Source: Balanoglossus misakiensis | Lineage: Eukaryota > Hemichordata | DNA: 64,000 bases | NCBI GenBank assembly: GCA_040954595.2 | Contig: CM082592.2 | Location: 10,230,001 to 10,294,000 of the forward strand | Direction of reading: 5' to 3' | Program-made: the position numbers and the translations under genes | In this document: one piece after another, positions 25,701-44,900 of the stretch | How the letters are laid out: the number at the start of each line of letters is the position of its first letter | Numbering within the stretch: position 1 is the stretch's first letter | Notes under the pieces: model-generated | What the model was told of the DNA's origin: nothing | The model's database searches: none | The model's input: the letters and a program-made list of their open reading frames with translations, nothing else

Positions 25701-28700
25701 AAGGAATATGCAGAAGTTGCTAAACACCAAATGGTTTCCTTTGCTATTTTGAAAACATGGTTACTTCGTATTTTCTCTAGAATCCATTTGGCTTCCCATT
25801 CTGCTTTCCACAATCATTCACAGAATCTTCTTACAGTACTACATGGTTGAATATAGTCTACCAAAATACAGATCTCATATTGAAATTATCCAGATTCCAT
25901 CAAATATGGCTTCAAACCTGGTGTACTGACCTACGCAATCCTATAATCCAATACGGGCATGGAAATTCAATTTCACAAACGTAACAGATGCGAAAATTAA
26001 TTTGCAAGTTAAAATTGGAAGACGGAATAAAGGAAAGCCGGATTCAATGCAGTGAAGTGGGAACCGACTATTGCAGTTTAATTGGTGCTGAAAAATTCAT
26101 GCATGTCGCTGCTGATGAAAGCAAATTTCCAGGTTTTTTATTTTCACAGGCCCTTCAGTATACATGCTGCAAATCTACACACATCATCAGACATGCCACA
26201 AAACACTCTGAATGACTTCCAATAAAATTCAAATCATAAATAATTGATTCACAGCATCATGCAAGACGGTCTTATAAAAGGGATGACAAATACATGCACC
26301 TGTGTGTCGGCTGATGAACACAAAGAAAGGTACTAGATTCCACATGAGTCATTCATTACATACTTTTACATTGACTTGTCTGTGTGTATACTCTAATTGT
26401 AGACTCTGCGAGTATATTCTCGTCAATTGGCTGTCCTTGCCTACAGAATTGCCAGTCTCTATTTTATTTCCAATTACAGTTATGTCCAGTTTGAAGCAAT
26501 GTCATCAATAAACAGGAAATGTTTCACAACCATATGAATAATGGACAGTCCATATCGAGGTCCATCCTCTTAGTGTCCAGACTGAAGATGCTGCTAGTCA
26601 CTGCTAATAGTGTGAACTTTGACCTACAGTGAGTGTGCACAGTGCTTTGTGTATAAATCCAAATGTAGGCTACACCCCTCATATGGACCAAAACACTATC
26701 AGGTCTAATAGGGTCACTGATCAGAAGACTTCAATCTTTTATTGACTGTATTTGCTACTATCTTGGGCCATTCATCATCACCATGGTTTTCTCCACCCAC
26801 ATGTCAAAGGTCAAGGAGATGTTATAAATTATATTAAATGCTGACTTTAATGATGGTAAAATTCCACCAATGTGTGGTGCAACAAGATCCCTAGTGCCAC
26901 TGGAAGAATTAATGGTCACTGAAATGCTTTGAAGGCCATAATTGTACCAAAGCAAAGACTTTAGACAAAAGATACAATGTACATGTATATCCATCACCAT
27001 CACTCAGTATACAAGATTCTTTTTGTGTATTTTTATACATTTTCTATGTGATGAGAATGCGGTATTCTGGCTGCAAGGCAGTTCAAGTAGCCATCAATGC
27101 ATATTGCTTGATGTTCAGTCCCCCACACCAAGTTCCATGAATCGTTCTGCTGACCAACTGAACCATAACCATTGTTTTCAATTTCAAGTTTTGATTCTCA
27201 GTTCCGACGGTTTGTATTCTAATCCGCCCAATCAACAACTGTTGTCGCAGCGTATTATTCCGATTCAAGCAGCCAGAAACATCCTTCGGCAATGTTTTTC
27301 TTATATCAATTTTGGTGCATGCCGTTGAGTAGCAGCTGCCACAGCAGCAGACATCTTGTGTAATTGAGTCATTCACAAATACAAAGCTATCAGCCAACAA
27401 TGGCTGGGGAAAAATAGAGGAATATTTCGCCAAGCCATTTGTAAAAGCTATTGTCTGTTGGGTTCAATGGTTTGAGGCAGTTGGATTGGACTCTGGAGAG
27501 CTTCCAAAGAGACTAGGGGGAGGGAGAGTTTCTGGAAGGGGAGGGGATGGAGGGAGAAGCCATCTGGAATACAGTGATGTTATTTCTAGTTTTACTCTGT
27601 AGAAAGGTTTCCCTGCAGGCAATTATCAAGATATAAATCTTGCCCTTGTGATTGAGTATTCTTGATACTAAGGCTCATTAATGAAGCCATATTTAATTGC
27701 TATTAAAGTCTACAATGAACAAGTAACCCAATGTCTAATTTTCCAAAGCTGTGTGTGCATTTAGGGAGAGAGGACTGACTCTTGTTGTGTAGAATCTGAG
27801 TATGATCCACGCATACAGGTCACTAAAACATGTTTTGTAGAATTCATTATAGGGTAGGCAGTCCTGGGTCATGTGATGTCTTTATCAAGTTATTGAATTT
27901 GACAGACTCCCCAGTGCATAGGTGACAGACTTTCCCCAAGGCTAATGTAGCAGTTAGACTTAGATTTATTGACTGGCATCTATGGTATTCTTTTACAATA
28001 GGCCCAATGAAAGTATAGTATAGTCCCGCAGACCTGCACACAAGGTGACTAAAGTTGAATTGCAATAAGCAAACACAGACGGTCCACGGTTGATAGTATA
28101 GAGTGTACTGTGAATTCATAGCATGTGTATCAATTGTTTGCAGGTCTGCTGTTGTAACTAGGAGATCTATAGAAAAGGATCTGTACTGTTCTAATAAAAG
28201 TATCATATGTTCCATTCATATTGCAACTCATGACATAATTGTCAAACCTCATCTCGGTCTATCATTTTGGCATGTACATGTACTCTAGTCTCATCGTTAA
28301 TTTGTTTCATAATTCAACTGACAATCATTTCTGATATTCACAGTTTGATTGTGACTTGTATACTACCTCATGAAGGCACAGTATACACTGAGATAATTAT
28401 CAGTTTTCACAATGCGAATAGCAAACTTGGCAGTTGGCCAGTGGAACTAACCATTACTTGACAATGATACACGCAGAACTGCAGGTGACTTGACTGCAAT
28501 TTGTCTTACATTATGCAATTACTCTATGTGAAGTCCAGTTTCAAAGCTTCAATCATAACCTTTCTAGCAACAAAAAGGAAAATACTTTTGAATACATGCA
28601 TTTGTACCATAGCAATCCCAGGTATTATCATGCAATACTCATAGTTTGTTGAACTTGTTTGTTAAAGGTCTGTCATAATGGTGGGCCTCTGACTAAAACA

Positions 28701-31700
28701 GGACAAAAACACACATTGTGTGCTTGTTTTTCATCACATGTAAATTCCTGTTAACAAGCAAACACAATATGCATGCCGCCCGGGCCAGCTTCTACAGATG
28801 CTACACTGACTCTGTTGTTCCCATCTACCGCAGTATGTGCAAACTTCCATGAAGCCATATTGGTGAATAAGTTTTCACCATTAAAGGCAGACATAGTTGA
28901 TTTGTACTGGCATATTTGATACACTGCTGGTGTTAAACTGGCTTTTGCTGCAGGGAAACCTACATTTCTTCAGGTCACATCAATAAACTGAAGGGAAAAA
29001 ATGAATCCAGGAGATATTAGTAAACATTCAACTCCACCAGTTCATAGTGTCAGCCTGCTAGTGGCTTGTATACAGAACAAAAATGTGAAGTATGCAAACA
29101 CCAGTCAAAGCATAGACAGTATGGTCAAAGCAACCACTGTGGGTATGACTTTGCATCAAAGCTGTTAGAAAGTTTCAGATTGCCAGTTCAGATTTCTAAA
29201 ATTTATCATGAAAAAAAATTATTGTTTACATTTGTGACAAAGAGCACTTTTTGTTTGAACCTCTGGCCAAATTGGATGTTACTTTCAACTAGATTTTCCA
29301 TCATTATTGTTTTTCTTCCAAACCATCTGGAATTGTACATTGATACTTTCCTGTCAAATGTGATTCGGTAACTAATGCTGAACTTTTACGCTTGGCTGAA
29401 CTCTGTTCATTTGGAGATGGCATGGCTTTTTGTGGCAAATTAAACAGAGCAATATTTACCGCGATACATTTACAAGTTACTGTCTGGTATAAGGGACAAG
29501 TTTCTTCAACAAATGAATGTGTATAACAAATGCTTGTGCAAGATGTATATGTTGAAGTGTAATCTTATGAGAAGAGACAAATTTGAGTCTGGTTATATGC
29601 AGCAAAAAAACCCAAAAATAAACTTAAAAGTTAGAAACATTACTGATACTTCACGTTCACATGGTATTATGAAGGCATCAGTCACCTGTTTGTTTTACAA
29701 ATGCCAAATAAACAAATATAAATTAAATTGGTTGAGGGCACACATAAACCTGTGTAAGGTTTGACATGTGATCACTACAATGACCCGGTCACCAACTCCA
29801 CATCATAAATTATAATTACCTTCCTGGGATGACAGAGGGCAAATGGTCTTGTCAACAGACACAAAACCTCATATTTCACATAATTATGTCTGTGACTGAT
29901 AAAGTATTTCAAACGATATATGAAATTTCAATCTGTAATGCACTACACTATGCCTTTTTTTATTTTTCTCCACATCTTTTTGTTATTATAGTTGGCAGAC
30001 TTCATGATATGCCATATGCAATATAGGTTGATGTCACATATTTTACAATGCTTGAATACACAGCTCTAATACAGTGAGTTGCTGGTGCGTGATGTTTATA
30101 TTCCATAACTGAACCACTGGCCTGTAATGTGTTCTGATATCTCATTATTGACCACGCCCCCTTCAAAATTTTGTTGGTCACAGACTACACAATTGTCTTT
30201 GGATAGGGTAATCTCCCCATCATAAGCTTAAAATCCCGGCTACTTTTCCTTTCCTAACCGATTGCATTTTCTCTCTCTGTCATCCCTTCCCTTGCCAACA
30301 CTTGGCTCCCCCTGGATTCCACCTTTAAGAAATTCTGCGGCTCTTTTTGAGTTCAGCTACACCAGAAGTTGTCCTGGTGGGATTTCGAGCTACATGCCGC
30401 GATTTCTCTGTACCGTGTGAGGCCTGGTCAGGCTGTGTTTGGATTCAAGAAACAGTGAAGTCAGAAGTATGCAACTAATTAATTCTGATTACCGTTGTAT
30501 GTTTTGTTTATAATTGGATATCACAGCACCGTATGACCCGTTAACGGGTCGGACAATGACGTGACTCCCGTGCATTTTTCTTCCCCTTTCGCAGTCTAAT
30601 TTGCCTTCAGAATATTTCTTGACTTGTGAAAAAAAAAGCGCTTGAAAAGAATCCGTTGTTCTCAGGCTAACATTCCTATTACCATTCCGCAATTATTTTT
30701 AAGCCGCTAACAGTGGTGATTATCGAGGATTACTGAGCTACGAGCTGGGTTTTATCATCGCGGTCTCCGAAGTGCCGGGATTTGTGATATTTGAGCGACT
30801 TGCTAGAAGCAAAGACAAGGCCATCGTTGAAACAGTATCCTGAAAATGTGCTTTGGACCAACCCCTCTGTACATGCAGCGAAAGTGACACCCGATCGGCA
30901 TGTGCAAAAAACCGCGACGAAAAGTTCGCTGGCAATGTTGTCGTCCTGGTCGTAACACTAACAGTAGTCGGTCGACTGATTTATATCTGTGCCACATACT
31001 GATACAAACGATCAATATCAGAAATCACGCGTCGGTCATTCAAAGGGAGATCGGAACTGCAACAGTGTAAGTACACTCCCATAATCGAATGAAATAAACA
31101 TCACATTTGTCTGTTTCATCAAGAGCCGCATCCTGGCGCGCGGCGGCGTCTCCGGGGCAAGAAGAAAAAATACTGTTAGAGACTCAGTCCACAAAATGAC
31201 TGCAACAGTGCAAGAAACTCCTGAAAATGAAATATTTGAAATCACGAAGAGTTGATTCGAGATATTTTAATTATTGCCACGTACAACTGACTATGTGGCG
31301 ATCGTTTTAATTTTGACTGAAACTGCGCATTCTTAACGACGGAACATTTGACAGGTTCGCATAAGCAATCGCTGCATTTTGCGGCTGGGAAAACGCTATC
31401 ATTTTACTTTCATATGAACACGGTTGTAGGGTTTCAAAGCGCAAGACATGATAATATCTGACTCGAACAGAAACCGCTGCCTGTTGTCTTATACTTATAC
31501 ATAGTCTACCTCCTTGGCGTCTAGGCTCCAGGCGAAACTTACCTTTCTTTGCCTATCGTCGTACGGAACAGCGAGCCATGGCATCTCCGCAAAATACTCC
31601 TCAAATGAAGTAGAATCCCTGTCAGAGCTCACAAATACAATTTCTAACTTATCACCCTTGTCCGATTTCTTGAAATTGTTATAGAACTCGGCCAGCTTTG

Positions 31701-31854
31701 GTGTGAATCCCCGACAAGGTGGACACCAGTGCGCCGAGAAGTAGAGACCGATCACCTTGCCTTCTGCGGCTAGCGTACTCGGATCGACCGCCTCATTCGC
31801 CTTGTTAATCAGTTTACTTCCCAGCAACGTGGACAGATAGTTTTCCATGGCCAT
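19729..31854 (-). CDS. NXN: Nucleoredoxin with two WCPPC thioredoxin-like domains
   Basis: Eight exons on the minus strand: 31543-31854, 21339-21492, 21102-21199, 20778-20982, 20599-20687, 20349-20439, 20047-20168 and 19729-19917. They give 419 residues (human NXN has 435). The protein is a thioredoxin-fold oxidoreductase, in vertebrates a redox-sensitive binder of Dishevelled in Wnt signalling. Domain 1 has AHWCPPCRGF with C44 and C47, then SSDRDSTSFEEYFAEMPWLAVPY. Domain 2 has ANWCPPCKAF with C189 and C192, then SSDRSEESFDQYFSTMPWLAVPY. A third, redox-motif-less thioredoxin-like part follows (PLLTILD, EEITP-like EDITPETV) and the protein ends at PLRG. Intron 3 falls exactly between W188 and C189 of the second active site. 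The first intron is 10 kb. The start is taken at MAMEN (31854 or the better-context ATG at 31848). The frame stays open to an upstream ATG at 31971, giving a basic 39-residue extension that might be a targeting peptide. Confidence 0.95.
20509..20592. repeat. Degenerate CTATAGA-type repeat cluster in an NXN intron
   Basis: Several imperfect copies of CTATAGAA, CCATAGAAATTC and CTATAAACTTC follow one another between NXN exons 5 and 6. It looks like a short decayed tandem repeat rather than a gene or regulatory site. Confidence 0.6.
21493..31542 (-). other. First intron of nucleoredoxin (10 kb)
   Basis: The donor is at 31542 (GTAAGT after AGAAAG) and the acceptor ends at 21493 (TTTCCAG). I checked both strands for nested genes. 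Short frames such as 24696-24920, 26942-27328, 27847-28215 and 29066-29371 have no family resemblance and no paired splice sites. The 30.5-31.3 kb part is richer in CG dinucleotides than the rest and may be part of the promoter or enhancer region. Long T tracts lie around 22141-22210. No nested RNA gene was recognised. Confidence 0.75.
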
Positions 31855-32273
31855 ATAATCCAGACGAGCGGCACAAATTAAAAATCGTCGAGATCCTCGC
31901 CCAGACGATAGGTTGAAGCATGCAGGTCTAGTTGTAAAATATCTCTGCACGATAGTGACGTCATGGGTCAACAGTGGAGTGACCTGAAATGTACTTTATT
32001 ATGCAAATATTTAAGTAGCTAAACAATGGAGTGTCAGACGGCCAAATGGGGGAGCTATAGTATCTTACGTAATCATTTCCAGTTTTCACATAGGGGCCCC
32101 GAGAGCTCGATTTGGACATTTTTACAGTATAATAACTGGCCAGACATCCCTGAGAAGTGCAAATTCCAGCAGGAGAACATCCTGGCTAGGTATTCGCATG
32201 GATATACGATCAAATTTCGGAAGTATTTGGCAATAATAAAGGAGTGCCTTAAAAGAATCAAGTCCCATTTGTT

Positions 32274-32314
32274 CAATAAATAAATAAATAAATTAAATAA
32301 ATAAATAAATTAAT
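32274..32314. repeat. AAAT tetranucleotide microsatellite
   Basis: About ten units of AAAT with one or two single-base interruptions, just downstream of VPS53 and upstream of NXN. Confidence 0.95.
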
Positions 32315-32932
32315 ACAAACTAATAAAATGCATGGCCCAAGCTAACAACTACGCACAAAAACAGTCTTGATGAAACTAAAGGGCGGTCTGAAGGTATAAG
32401 GTCACCTCTAATTTACATGTCTACGTATGGTCAAAAGGGCATGTTTAAGTCTTCGAATGACCATGTGGTGGCGCACTTTTTTGCAGGTGCCAGCCACTGA
32501 AAATCTGTGATTGGCTATATTTAGTAACTTATTTTAAAGTTACTTAGGCCTTAACCACCGTAAAAATCAAAATATTCTCACACACAGATGACACACTAAT
32601 GATAAATTCTTCGACTGTTTAATAATCTGTCAACAACTGCATTATAAAATGCAATAAAGTTTCCATATAAATATGCTACATTGCATTACATTACATTAAA
32701 TACATTATTGTACAGAACCGGCAGAAGTTGTACACACTGCATTGTTTTCTCTGTCTACAATTGAAATGTAATATTTCTATACACACGGTAGTCATCAACA
32801 ATTCAGGGAATGAAGAATAACACTGAGACCACGTTACCTTAATGATATACAAATCTATAAGAGACAAGACTACAGATACACTCTTTTCCAATCAATGATT
32901 CAGGGATCTGATTACATGTACTTTTATTTTAT

Positions 32933-32938
32933 GTCATT
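32933..32938 (-). terminator. Candidate polyadenylation signal of VPS53
   Basis: AATAAA on the minus strand, about 120 bases past the VPS53 stop codon. Confidence 0.6.
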
Positions 32939-33059
32939 TGAAAACAGAAGCTATCTATGGAGGACAGGACATCTACCCTTCCTTGATTGGCCTTGCCAAA
33001 CCAAGATGAAATAAAGACAAACATTCTCATTATTCAGAGTCACTGAAGTCGAATTTTGA

Positions 33060-38578
<5,519 letters not shown>

Positions 38579-38945
38579 TTTGCTTCGCAAAGGCTCTTGG
38601 GTGCAGACGCGTTACATTTGCGGAGGATTATTATCACTCCAAAATTTTAAGACATTGCTCATATAATCATTTAGACAACGTTTTAGAGGTAAATAAAAAT
38701 GTAAATGCCCTTTCAGAAATATAGAATCGATATGACCATTGGTAAAGATAAAAATTTAGACAGTGAATTTTGGAACTAATTTGTTTATTGCGCTTAACTA
38801 AATTGTTTATCGTAGGTGTTGCAGGGCAACTGCATATGGTTGGGAAACACGGTGATCGTAAAACGTGTGAACTGGAGAACGGCGATCGCCGATCATTACC
38901 TCGTATGTTATGACTTATACGAGACGGTGACTGTCATAAGTAATC
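38579..38945. promoter_or_regulatory. Bidirectional promoter region, VPS53/DHX37
   Basis: 367 bases separate the start codons of the divergent VPS53 (minus) and DHX37 (plus) genes. No TATA box is obvious. A 12-bp perfect palindrome CGGCGATCGCCG lies at 38880-38891, about 55 bases before the DHX37 ATG. That the genes share the promoter is inferred from spacing. Confidence 0.65.
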
Positions 38946-41900
38946 ATGGGGAAGTCAAAAAGAAAATTTAATTGGAAGGCGCGTAAGATCGTGGAGCCCA
39001 GCACAGAAAAGAAGTTGGATATCCCGGAAGTAAACCTGGAGCAGCCCATAGGTAGTGGTATTGACAGTAGCAATGCATTGGTTCTTCCCTCCAGGAAAGA
39101 TAAGAAAGACGCCAAAATAGATGAAGTGAAGATAGTGAGAAGATTGAGTAAGAAGAAGAGGAAACAGCTTCAAAAAGTGGTCGAGCGGAAAAAGAAAAAA
39201 GATGAGGTATGGAGTGACTTTACAATTAAAATTCTAAAGAATCATGAACAAAGTGAGAAACTGATGATGAGAAAGATCACAAGAACTGTAGATAGATCAA
39301 AGAACAAACGATTAACAAAGAATAGTATATACAATTTTGTTTTGCTGTTTTTGTTTACAGAGAGCTTCTTTGCTGGCTGCCTTGCAAGAAGTTCAAGCAT
39401 CCAAAGAGGAGATGTCATTGTTTTCCTCAACTGCAAAGATCGGACAGCATGTTAAGTCAAATAAGCGGTAATGTTTGCATCACAGTTCAATAATGAAATT
39501 TTGTTATGTATATTATGTACCTGTACTGCACAGATGCAAAGTTGCTTGAATTAATCTTGAGTCAGTAGGTTGGCAGGTCAAGATATGTTACCCTTATACT
39601 ATGCCTTCATGTCCCCATTCAGGCCGTGTGATTCTGAAGGAGAAGTCAAGATCAGCAGCATCAGTGGAAGCAACAAAAAGAAGAAGATGCAAGATGAAAG
39701 AGACGAGTGTCAAGTGAGCGACATTGATACCAGTGATATGTCAACAGACGATGAAGACTTGGAAGATAGCACTGAAGAAAGAGAAGAAGAAAAATATAAA
39801 ACTACAGAGGAAGAAAGTACAAGTGAGGAAAACAAGTCGCAGATATCACATTCATCAGGTTTAGTTGCAGAGAAGAACAGTGAGACCATAGAAAGCAAAG
39901 CAACTGAAGAAACGCAGAATCTCGAAGACACTAAGGGTAATCAAGCAGATCCATTGGATAAAGAACCAGCTGTGTTTGTACCTGTTGATAGGATTCCAGA
40001 AGTACAGGTAATGGCATTGTGTGTTATGAAGTGAGAAGCATTAGTAGGTTAGTAGTTTTCTCACAGTTGAAACTAAATTTCTGGTGGTTTTTTATCTTTA
40101 TGTTGACTTTAGGAAGCCAGGTTAGCTTTGCCAATCCTTGCAGAAGAGCAGTCGGTGATGGAGCACATCAAAGATCATCCGGTGGTTATTATTTGTGGTG
40201 AGACTGGTAGTGGCAAGACAACACAAGTTCCACAGTTCCTCTATGAAGCTGGATACGCCAAGTAAGCATAAAAGTCTTCTAAAATGAAAAGGATCTAGGT
40301 TTGACTAACTTATTACTGGTAAAAGCTGGAGTTTCTTGTAAAGTCAGCAAAACACTTGTCAGCGTTTTCTGTTTCAACACCTATGTCGTGATTGCTTGAA
40401 TGTTTCTGGTACATTTTACAGGAAAGGTCTGATAGGCGTCACAGAACCGCGTCGTGTTGCTGCAACTAGCATGTCAAAACGTGTGGCATATGAATTAAAT
40501 CTCAATACAAGGTGAGTTGATCAGCCCAAAGTACTAGTTTCATACAAAAACCAAGAAACATTTCAAGAACTTGAAAACTGGAAATTCAAATAAAAAATAC
40601 TTGCCTGATGTTTTTATTTATTTGCAGGAGAGTGTCATATCAAATACGATATGAAGGTAATGTGAGTGAAGATACAGAGATTAAATTTGTCACAGATGGT
40701 GTACTCCTCAAAGAAATTCAGAAAGTGAGTAAATATATGCACATGTTGGTGTGGCTAACCACATGTGGCAAACTACATTACTTACAGTAATGTCACAAGT
40801 AATGACAGGAAGGTTGTCCAAATTACAGCTATTGATATCTTCATCTAACTAATAAATGTTTATATTCAATCTTCATTTAAGGATTTCTTGCTGTCAGGTT
40901 ATTCTGTGATTATTATTGATGAAGCCCATGAAAGGAGTGTATATACAGACATATTGTTGGGCCTTCTGTCAAGAATTGTTCCTCTCAGGAACAAAGTAAG
41001 TCAATATTCACATCTGTAAATTAATTTATTCATGTGACTGCATATTTGAATTGTGCAATCAAGATGCTCATTCCAATAAAGCATTGATAGCACATTCGTT
41101 CTTTGCATTTGGTCTTCATTAGAAAGGGAATCCATTGAAATTAATCATCATGTCAGCGACACTTCGTGTTGAAGATTTTACTCAAAATGAGCGATTGTTC
41201 AAAACGCAACCACCGGTGCTTAAAGTGGATTCCAGACAATATCCGGTCACTGTACATTTCAATAAACGAACTCCAGTGGATGAATACATGAATGAAGCAT
41301 ACAAAAAGGTAAGCATGCATTTTTCACTTTGTCTATTTTATGGCGAAGACAAGATTGATCGACACAATGAAGTTGATAATCTCCTATCATCTCTTTTATG
41401 TAATAATATAATTTTCCATTTTAGGTTCTCAAAATCCACTGCACACTGCCAGCTGGAGGCATACTAGTCTTTGTGACAGGACAAAATGAAGTCAACTCAC
41501 TGTGCAGAAAACTCAGAGCAGCTACAAAACCAAAGAAGCTTACCAGCCAATCACAAGGTATGTGTCATATAGGAACTGAAACCTACCAATCACAAACCAT
41601 ATAAGAACCCATGAGATGCATATTATAAGACTCTAACCTATCTATGGTGGCATACATGTACACATATAGTTCATTGTGAGGCACATACACATACATGTAA
41701 TTTTGTTATCAGCAGATGCCGAAGATTCAGAAGAGGAAAGAAAATCATTCAAAAGAAACAAATCGTTGAAGTTACCCAAAGTGCAGCTAGACAGGTAATG
41801 ATGATATTTCTAGTTTGAAATTTAAACTAAACTAAATTTTCATTTGGATGGTGACAAATGTCATTTTTGGTGTTTATTATTTTAAAAACATTTTACAGTT

Positions 41901-44900
41901 ATTCAACAAACCCTTATGAAGAGGAAGAGGTTGATGGAGAAAAGCCTGAGGATGATGATGTCATGGATGACATCCAATCAGAACATGGCATACAAGTGGA
42001 GTCTTCAGACGATGAAATGGTAAGACAAATATTCCTTGTAAAAATCTGTTTGCTCAAACGAATATTTAGATTTGCTGTAAAAACATCCAATGATGACATA
42101 CATGTAATTCTATTTCTTTTACCTTTTTTCAGGATGAGCTGGTAGCTTCAGAGAATGATGATATTCCACTCTATGTATTACCACTGTATTCGTTGCTTGC
42201 CCCTGTAAAGCAAGCCAAAGTAAGTACAAAGTGTCTAAAATATATTGTCAGTGTGTCCAGGCAATCATCAAGTGTATACACCTCATATACAGTCATTACA
42301 AGAAAGTTATTTCAATTCCAATACATAGAGACTAGTCACAGATCTGTACAGTAGATGGAGCAGATACTCATTTCATGAGAAATTTGTGTTTGTTTGATTG
42401 ACTAGGTTTTCCAGCAAGCCCCAGAAGGCACCCGTCTGTGTGTAGTAGCTACCAATGTGGCGGAGACGTCGCTTACAATACCTGGTATCAAATATGTTGT
42501 TGATACAGGCAAGGCAAGTACTCACTCTTCCTATCACAGGCAGCTTGTATTGGTGTCACTGTTTACATCTCTGTGTTGGTAGGAAAGCATGTAAAGAGTC
42601 TCTAATCAAAAAGGATGAATTTGATTAATTAATTTACAGGTTAAGAGGAGATATTATGACAAAGTCACAGGGGTATCTGCATTTAGGATCACCTGGACTT
42701 CACAAGCATCGGCCAATCAGAGAGCAGGACGTGCTGGACGTACTGAAGCTGGTCATTGTTACAGGTAATCACTGACAGTTTGATTATCATCAGCATCATC
42801 GTTGTCAGAAATACCAGCTGTAAAAAATAATGCAGTATGATTACTCATGCCTGTATGCATCTTTTTTTTTCATCTGAAAGGTTGTATTCATCAGCGGTGT
42901 TTTCCAATGACTTTGAGAAGTTCTCACCTCCTGAAATTACCCGAAGACCTGTTGATGATCTCATCTTACAAATGAAGGTAGAGTCTTTTTGACAAATTTT
43001 GTCTTTCTGCGAATGAAAGAGCTTCAGTCACATGATGGTTTGTACTGCAAGGTCCCTTAAAAGTGACAATGTCAAACTAAAAGTTGACCTACGATCAGAC
43101 CATCTTTTTCTATCTTCTCCATTACAGGACATGAATATTGACAAAGTTATCAATTTCCCATTTCCAACTCCTCCTGAAATTGAAACAATGAAGGTGAGTT
43201 TAAGTTTTAACTTTAGGAGAGGATACCAGTCATTTTCATTTCAGAGAGTCAGTTTTGAGATTCAAATTTATGTTTTTTTTCTTCATAATATAGGCTGCGG
43301 AGAGACTCTTGGTCTCACTTGGTGCATTACAGTCACCACCAAGAAGGGGTCGACTCAAAGACATACAAAAAGGTATGTTGATGCTATTGTGCTGTTCCCT
43401 TTGGCAAAATGTATTTTAGGAAGCGATGTTTTTAATAAAGGTACATAATTTTCTCAATTTTTCAGCTGAATTTACTACAAGTATCACACCACTAGGAAGA
43501 GCTATGGCTTGTTTTCCAGTGGCGCCAAGATATGCAAAAATGTTAGCATTGGCTAAACAACAAGATTGTTTGCAGTATGTCATAGCCATTGTATCAGCAT
43601 TAACTGTGCAGGTGAGTAAATTAATGATTTAGAAATCCAAAACCAGGTCTTGTAGTGCCCCCTACATGAAAATGGCCAATTCTGCTTTGTATCTACATAA
43701 CACATCAGTGGCTAGAATCTATCATTTGATTTCAGGGTAAAATGACTGAGTTATTTCTTGTGTTTCTTCTCCGCAGGATGTTTTTGAAGAGTACAGTCAA
43801 GCAGCTGGCAGTCAGGGTGATGTATGTTGATTGAAAATTACCGCAATACAGCTGAACTTGCTACTTGAGATACTTTTTAGTTGGTTAGCGATGTTTTAAG
43901 ATATCTCAGTTCAGTTTAATCTGTGTCAGAATAATGTTAATTTTTCTTTGAACTTTGACCCTAGAAAGAGGAGCGGAGAAAACTTCAAGCAAGAATATCA
44001 CACTACAAGAGAATGTGGGCGGGACAGGTAAGATTGGAAGACTTTCAGTGTCTTGGAAGTTGCCCTGAATGTCTATGCCTTGATTGTCTTGTCTTCAGAT
44101 TCCTGCATCTATTTTAAATGATTTTACTTACTATTTGTCAATTTGTCAGGGAGAGTCCAAGTTGCTAGGGGATCTGATTGTGTTGCTAAGCGCTGTAGGT
44201 GCCAGTGAGTATGGTGGCATGACACCATCTTTTTGTGGCTCACATGGTATGAGATACAAAGCTATGGTTGAAATTCGCCGACTCAGAAGACAACTTACAA
44301 ATGCAGTGAATGCTGTGGATTCGGATTGTGGTTTGTTTGTTGATGCAAACATGAAACCGCCGTCATTACTCCAGGTAAATATTTTTTGTTGTACCACATT
44401 GCCAAAAAGGTTGAAAATATGTCTCTTCTTGAAGATAATTGTAATATCTTTGTGATGAAATAGAAAAATACACACATGCTATGATGATTTTTTTCAGATC
44501 AAGTTACTACGAGAGATTGCTTTAGCTGGAATGGGAGATCGTGTGGCCAGGTGTGTACAATTTGGCAAATCAATGTTGTTTTTTTCACTTTGTTTTTTCT
44601 TTGATTTTGTGATACGAGACCAGGATGTGTCTAACAAGTGTATCCTTGTTCATCACAAAAGATTTCTTCTGGTTTTGCAGGAAATTATCCTCTGATGAAC
44701 AGACGAAGGACACAAGGTGTGCTTACAAGGTGTGGTCAAGTTTCTTGTTAGATGCAGTAGTTTCTAAATTTGGGCAGCATCATAAATCTAACCTTTAAAT
44801 AGAAATTTCCCATCATGCTTTGTACCAGACATATGCCATCTCAATCTGACCTTTGAGTGACCTTGTTCCATGTTGTTGCACACACACCATACAGGCTGAA

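Larger units (their letters stand above)
31855..33059. other. Intergenic between NXN and VPS53
   Basis: NXN 5' flank and VPS53 3' UTR and flank. It holds an AAAT microsatellite and a VPS53 poly(A) hexamer. No other gene is seen. Confidence 0.6.

Noticed and set aside
21493-31542. A nested gene within the 10-kb NXN intron
   Set aside because: Open frames are all below about 130 codons, without motifs, codon bias or matched splice sites.
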